This document shows, piece after piece, positions 61,976-64,000 of a DNA stretch of 64,000 nt. How positions within the stretch are numbered: position 1 is the stretch's first letter; the number at the start of each line of letters is the position of its first letter. The stretch spans positions 1 to 64,000 of the forward strand of contig DASQWI010000009.1 of assembly GCA_035640355.1 (NCBI GenBank), written 5' to 3'. A model generated the notes under the pieces. The model saw only the letters and a program-made list of their open reading frames with translations. It was not told the DNA's origin and ran no database searches. The position numbers and the translations under genes are program-made. This stretch comes from Actinomycetota bacterium. Its GTDB lineage: Bacteria > Actinomycetota > UBA4738 > HRBIN12.

Positions 61976-62761
61976 CTACGCGGCTTCGCCGATGAACGCG
62001 GAGACGCGCTGCACGAGCGCGGGGATCTGCCGAAACAGGTCCTCTTGGTCGTCGAACGCGATCAACTCCGCGTTTGGCATGAGGTCGGACAGGATGCGCG
62101 CCACCTCGGCCAGGTGAACCTCGTCGCCCTCGATCGACACGATCAACGTGGGGATACGAACCTCTCGGAGGAGCTCTCGATCCGGGATCGGGAAATCGGT
62201 GACGGCTCCACGGATCGCGCGAGCGAGTCCGTCCGGGTCGCCGTGCTCCCACAGGACGCGGTCGAACTCCAGGCGCCACGGCGTCTCCAGATACCGAGCG
62301 ACTCGCTGCGGGTCGTTCAGCACCGCGTCGAGCGTTTCCTGCGGGGTCTTGCCCTCGAGATCGCCGGCCAACCGCTGGTACCGATCGGCGAGCGTGAACG
62401 GGCGGTCGAGCCCCGCGGGTAGCAGCCACACCATCCGCTCGAACCGGTCCGGAACGCGACAGACCAGGTTCCCCAGCGCACCCGCACCGAGCGACGTTCC
62501 GACGGCGACGGTCGCGCCGAACACATTCGCCACGGCGTCCACGTCGCGAGCGAGGTCGGCGAACCGGTACCCGTCGGGGGGGCTGCTCGAGCGACCGTGT
62601 CCCCGGAAGTCGAAGCGAACCTTCGTCCCAGGCACGAGCGGTGTGAACGCCGCGAGCTCGTTGCGGTTGTTCGTCAGTCCGTGCGCTAGCACGGTGACGG
62701 GCTCCCCCTCGCCCTCGACCTCGCAGAACAGGGTGGCGTCGTCGGTCCGGATCTCCGGCAC
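61976..62761 (-). CDS. Alpha/beta hydrolase-like protein, probable missing catalytic His
   Basis: 261 residues: VLAHGLTNNRNELAAF, RFDFRGHGRSSSPP and nucleophile region VGTSLGAGALG. The acid is likely in VSIEGDEVHLAEV, but where the catalytic His follows the last strand the sequence reads LIAFDDQEDLFRQIP with no His. Possibly inactive, or using another His. ATG 62761 (MPEIRTDD). Confidence 0.85.
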   Translation of the reverse strand: MPEIRTDDATLFCEVEGEGEPVTVLAHGLTNNRNELAAFTPLVPGTKVRFDFRGHGRSSSPPDGYRFADLARDVDAVANVFGATVAVGTSLGAGALGNLVCRVPDRFERMVWLLPAGLDRPFTLADRYQRLAGDLEGKTPQETLDAVLNDPQRVARYLETPWRLEFDRVLWEHGDPDGLARAIRGAVTDFPIPDRELLREVRIPTLIVSIEGDEVHLAEVARILSDLMPNAELIAFDDQEDLFRQIPALVQRVSAFIGEAA

Positions 62762-62800
62762 GGCATAAGGGTACGGGCGGGCTCGTAGGATCCTCGGTCC

Positions 62801-63094
62801 GTGCCCGAGATCACCGTCCGACCAATCGACCGCCAGTCAGACATGTCCACGTTTCACGTCGACATCCGCGACGAGGAGTCGAGCACGGAACACGAGGTCA
62901 CGCTCTCCGCGCGCGACTACGACAGGCTCGGCACGGAGTACGGAACGCCCGAGGAATTCGTCCGCGCGTGCTTCGAGTTCCTGCTGGACCGGGAACCGAA
63001 AGAGTCGATCCTTCCCGGCTTCGACGTCTCGATGATCTCGAGGTACTTCCCGGAGTTCGAGTCGACGATCCAGGGGTTCGATCCGACGTCGTAG
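62801..63094 (+). CDS. Small hypothetical protein
   Basis: 97 residues from GTG 62801 (or 83 from ATG 62843, MSTFHVDIRDEE). A compact acidic protein: TEHEVTLSARDYDRLG, TPEEFVRACFEFLLDREP, ILPGFDVSMISRYFPEFES. I do not know a function. It is divergent from the alpha/beta hydrolase. Confidence 0.7.
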   Translation: MPEITVRPIDRQSDMSTFHVDIRDEESSTEHEVTLSARDYDRLGTEYGTPEEFVRACFEFLLDREPKESILPGFDVSMISRYFPEFESTIQGFDPTS

Positions 63095-63113
63095 CCGCCT
63101 CGCGGGCGGTTGC

Positions 63114-63647
63114 CTAGACGCGAGCGGCTTCCAGGGCGCGGCGGCCCTGCGCCAGATGGAACCGGTCGTGCCCCGCGATCATGCGGAACAGGAGGTCGAA
63201 GCTCTCGTTCCCGCGTTCGGCATGGACCCCGAACCGTTGGCGCTCGGCCTGGGACGATCGTCGCCACAGCTCGATGTTCGAGGCGCGAAGCGCGACCAGA
63301 ACCTCGAGCAGCCTTTGAGGGTCGTCGTCGCGGTGCCGGAGACGATCGACCCAGAGATCTTGGTCGTAACCGATGAGCGCCGGCCGGTCGTGCGCCACGA
63401 TCCATCGGTACCTCGCGGACGTCACGATCTCGGCGTCCACGGCGTGACCGACACATTCGAGCACGGACCATTCCTTCGGCTCGGGCCTCTCACGAAGTCG
63501 GTCTCCGGCCTCATCGACAAGCGAGCGCCATGCCGCCGGCGCGGTCGCCTGGGCATCCGCCGGGTCGTCGTCACAGAGGAGCCCGAGCAGGTGTTGAACG
63601 TACTCCGCGGCCTGGCTGACGGGATCCGGTGACGGAGGACCCGGCAT
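63114..63647 (-). CDS. DinB-like protein
   Basis: 177 residues of the DinB four-helix fold; likely metal His residues in CVGHAVDAE, and AGHDRFHLAQGRRALE. RPEPKEWSVLECVGH is the usual family entry. ATG 63647 overlaps the stop of the transporter gene upstream, so they are co-transcribed. Role unknown. Confidence 0.85.
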   Translation of the reverse strand: MPGPPSPDPVSQAAEYVQHLLGLLCDDDPADAQATAPAAWRSLVDEAGDRLRERPEPKEWSVLECVGHAVDAEIVTSARYRWIVAHDRPALIGYDQDLWVDRLRHRDDDPQRLLEVLVALRASNIELWRRSSQAERQRFGVHAERGNESFDLLFRMIAGHDRFHLAQGRRALEAARV

Positions 63648-64000
63648 CAGCGCGCCTCCACCAGATCGTCCTGTGGCGCAAGCTCGTCTCGGATCGCGCG
63701 TGCCCACCGAGCGATCAATGCCGTGAGCAGGAGGAAGACCGCGCCCGATGCAACGAGCAGGGCGCCGGCCCGTCCTTCGTCCCACACGAGAACCAAGATG
63801 AAGGCAGGGACGATGAAGCCGAGGTTGTACGCGATGTCGAACAGCGCGAACGCACGTCCGCGGAAGTCGTCCGGCATGGCCTGCTGAACGATCGTGTCCG
63901 CCGAGATCTTCCCCAGGAAGAATGCGAAGAACCCACAGAACAGGAGGGCCGCGAACCCCGCGACGCTCACCCAGAACCCGAACACGAACGAGCTCGCGCC
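63647..64000 (-). CDS. C-terminal part of an MFS transporter, cut by the right edge
   Basis: The visible 117 residues have four hydrophobic helices (FGFWVSVAGFAALLFCGFFAFFLG, FDIAYNLGFIVPAFILVLVW, GALLVASGAVFLLLTALIARW) and the MPDDFRGRAFALFD loop typical of major-facilitator exporters. The N-terminal two thirds lie beyond 64000. Confidence 0.85.
   Translation of the reverse strand, partial: GASSFVFGFWVSVAGFAALLFCGFFAFFLGKISADTIVQQAMPDDFRGRAFALFDIAYNLGFIVPAFILVLVWDEGRAGALLVASGAVFLLLTALIARWARAIRDELAPQDDLVEAR

Noticed and set aside
1-64000. Transposons, prophage, CRISPR, tRNA or rRNA genes
   Set aside because: No transposase, integrase, phage genes, regularly spaced repeats, tRNA-like cloverleaf or rRNA was seen by eye in the intergenic sequence.

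Overview
The window is high-GC DNA packed with genes that overlap or abut (many ATGA/GTGA stop-start overlaps) and use many GTG starts. The protein set (PknB-like kinase with FHA partner, ECF41/SigJ sigma factor, actinobacterial-type ROK, DUF1684, AlkZ-like and DUF72 proteins) suggests an uncultured actinomycetotal chromosome. No rRNA, tRNA, phage, insertion sequence or CRISPR array was seen.

Layout. 0-9.3 kb: a membrane-protein fragment at the left edge, leuS, a RibD-like reductase, a kinase/FHA signalling group, an AraC regulator with two VOC genes (the second frameshifted), a DUF1801 gene, and arsR with a very small divergent cysteine-rich ORF. 9.3-17.1 kb (minus): an import and amidohydrolase operon with a ribose/nucleoside-type ABC importer; one permease is fused in frame to a complete amidohydrolase and a separate paralogous amidohydrolase heads the operon. 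17.4-28.7 kb: an XRE-cupin regulator divergent from a catabolic run (M24-like protein with an altered metal site, TPP-dependent E1 alpha/beta, bicupin, SDR-like protein without the usual active site, 6PGDH-family dehydrogenase, DinB), followed by a complete spermidine/putrescine-type ABC importer. Together these look like uptake and breakdown of one family of nitrogen-containing compounds that cannot be named from sequence.

28.7-37.7 kb: a serine hydrolase; a receiver-EAL protein, an exported repeat protein and a NarL-type histidine kinase, probably one signalling operon; an AlkZ-like protein; an ECF41 sigma factor divergent from a MerR effector-domain protein, with back-to-back ECF41-type promoters; a small membrane protein and a metallophosphoesterase. 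37.7-52.8 kb: a carbohydrate region with a ROK regulator, SBP and two permeases, Gfo/Idh oxidoreductase, PfkB kinase, PLP-dependent D-amino-acid-type lyase, DegT aminotransferase, GH4 glycosidase, MsmX-like ATPase, deacetylase, NagK-like kinase and SIS protein. A shared 16-bp palindrome occurs at the ROK/PfkB and GH4/MsmX divergent promoters and joins the dispersed parts into one probable regulon, perhaps for an amino sugar or aminocyclitol glycoside.

52.8-64 kb: mostly housekeeping or accessory single genes: M20 peptidase, PlsC acyltransferase, DUF72, two or three alpha/beta hydrolases, a primary-type sigma factor, a MoaD-BNR fusion, an EamA exporter, an AlaX editing protein, DUF1684, DinB and an MFS fragment at the right edge.
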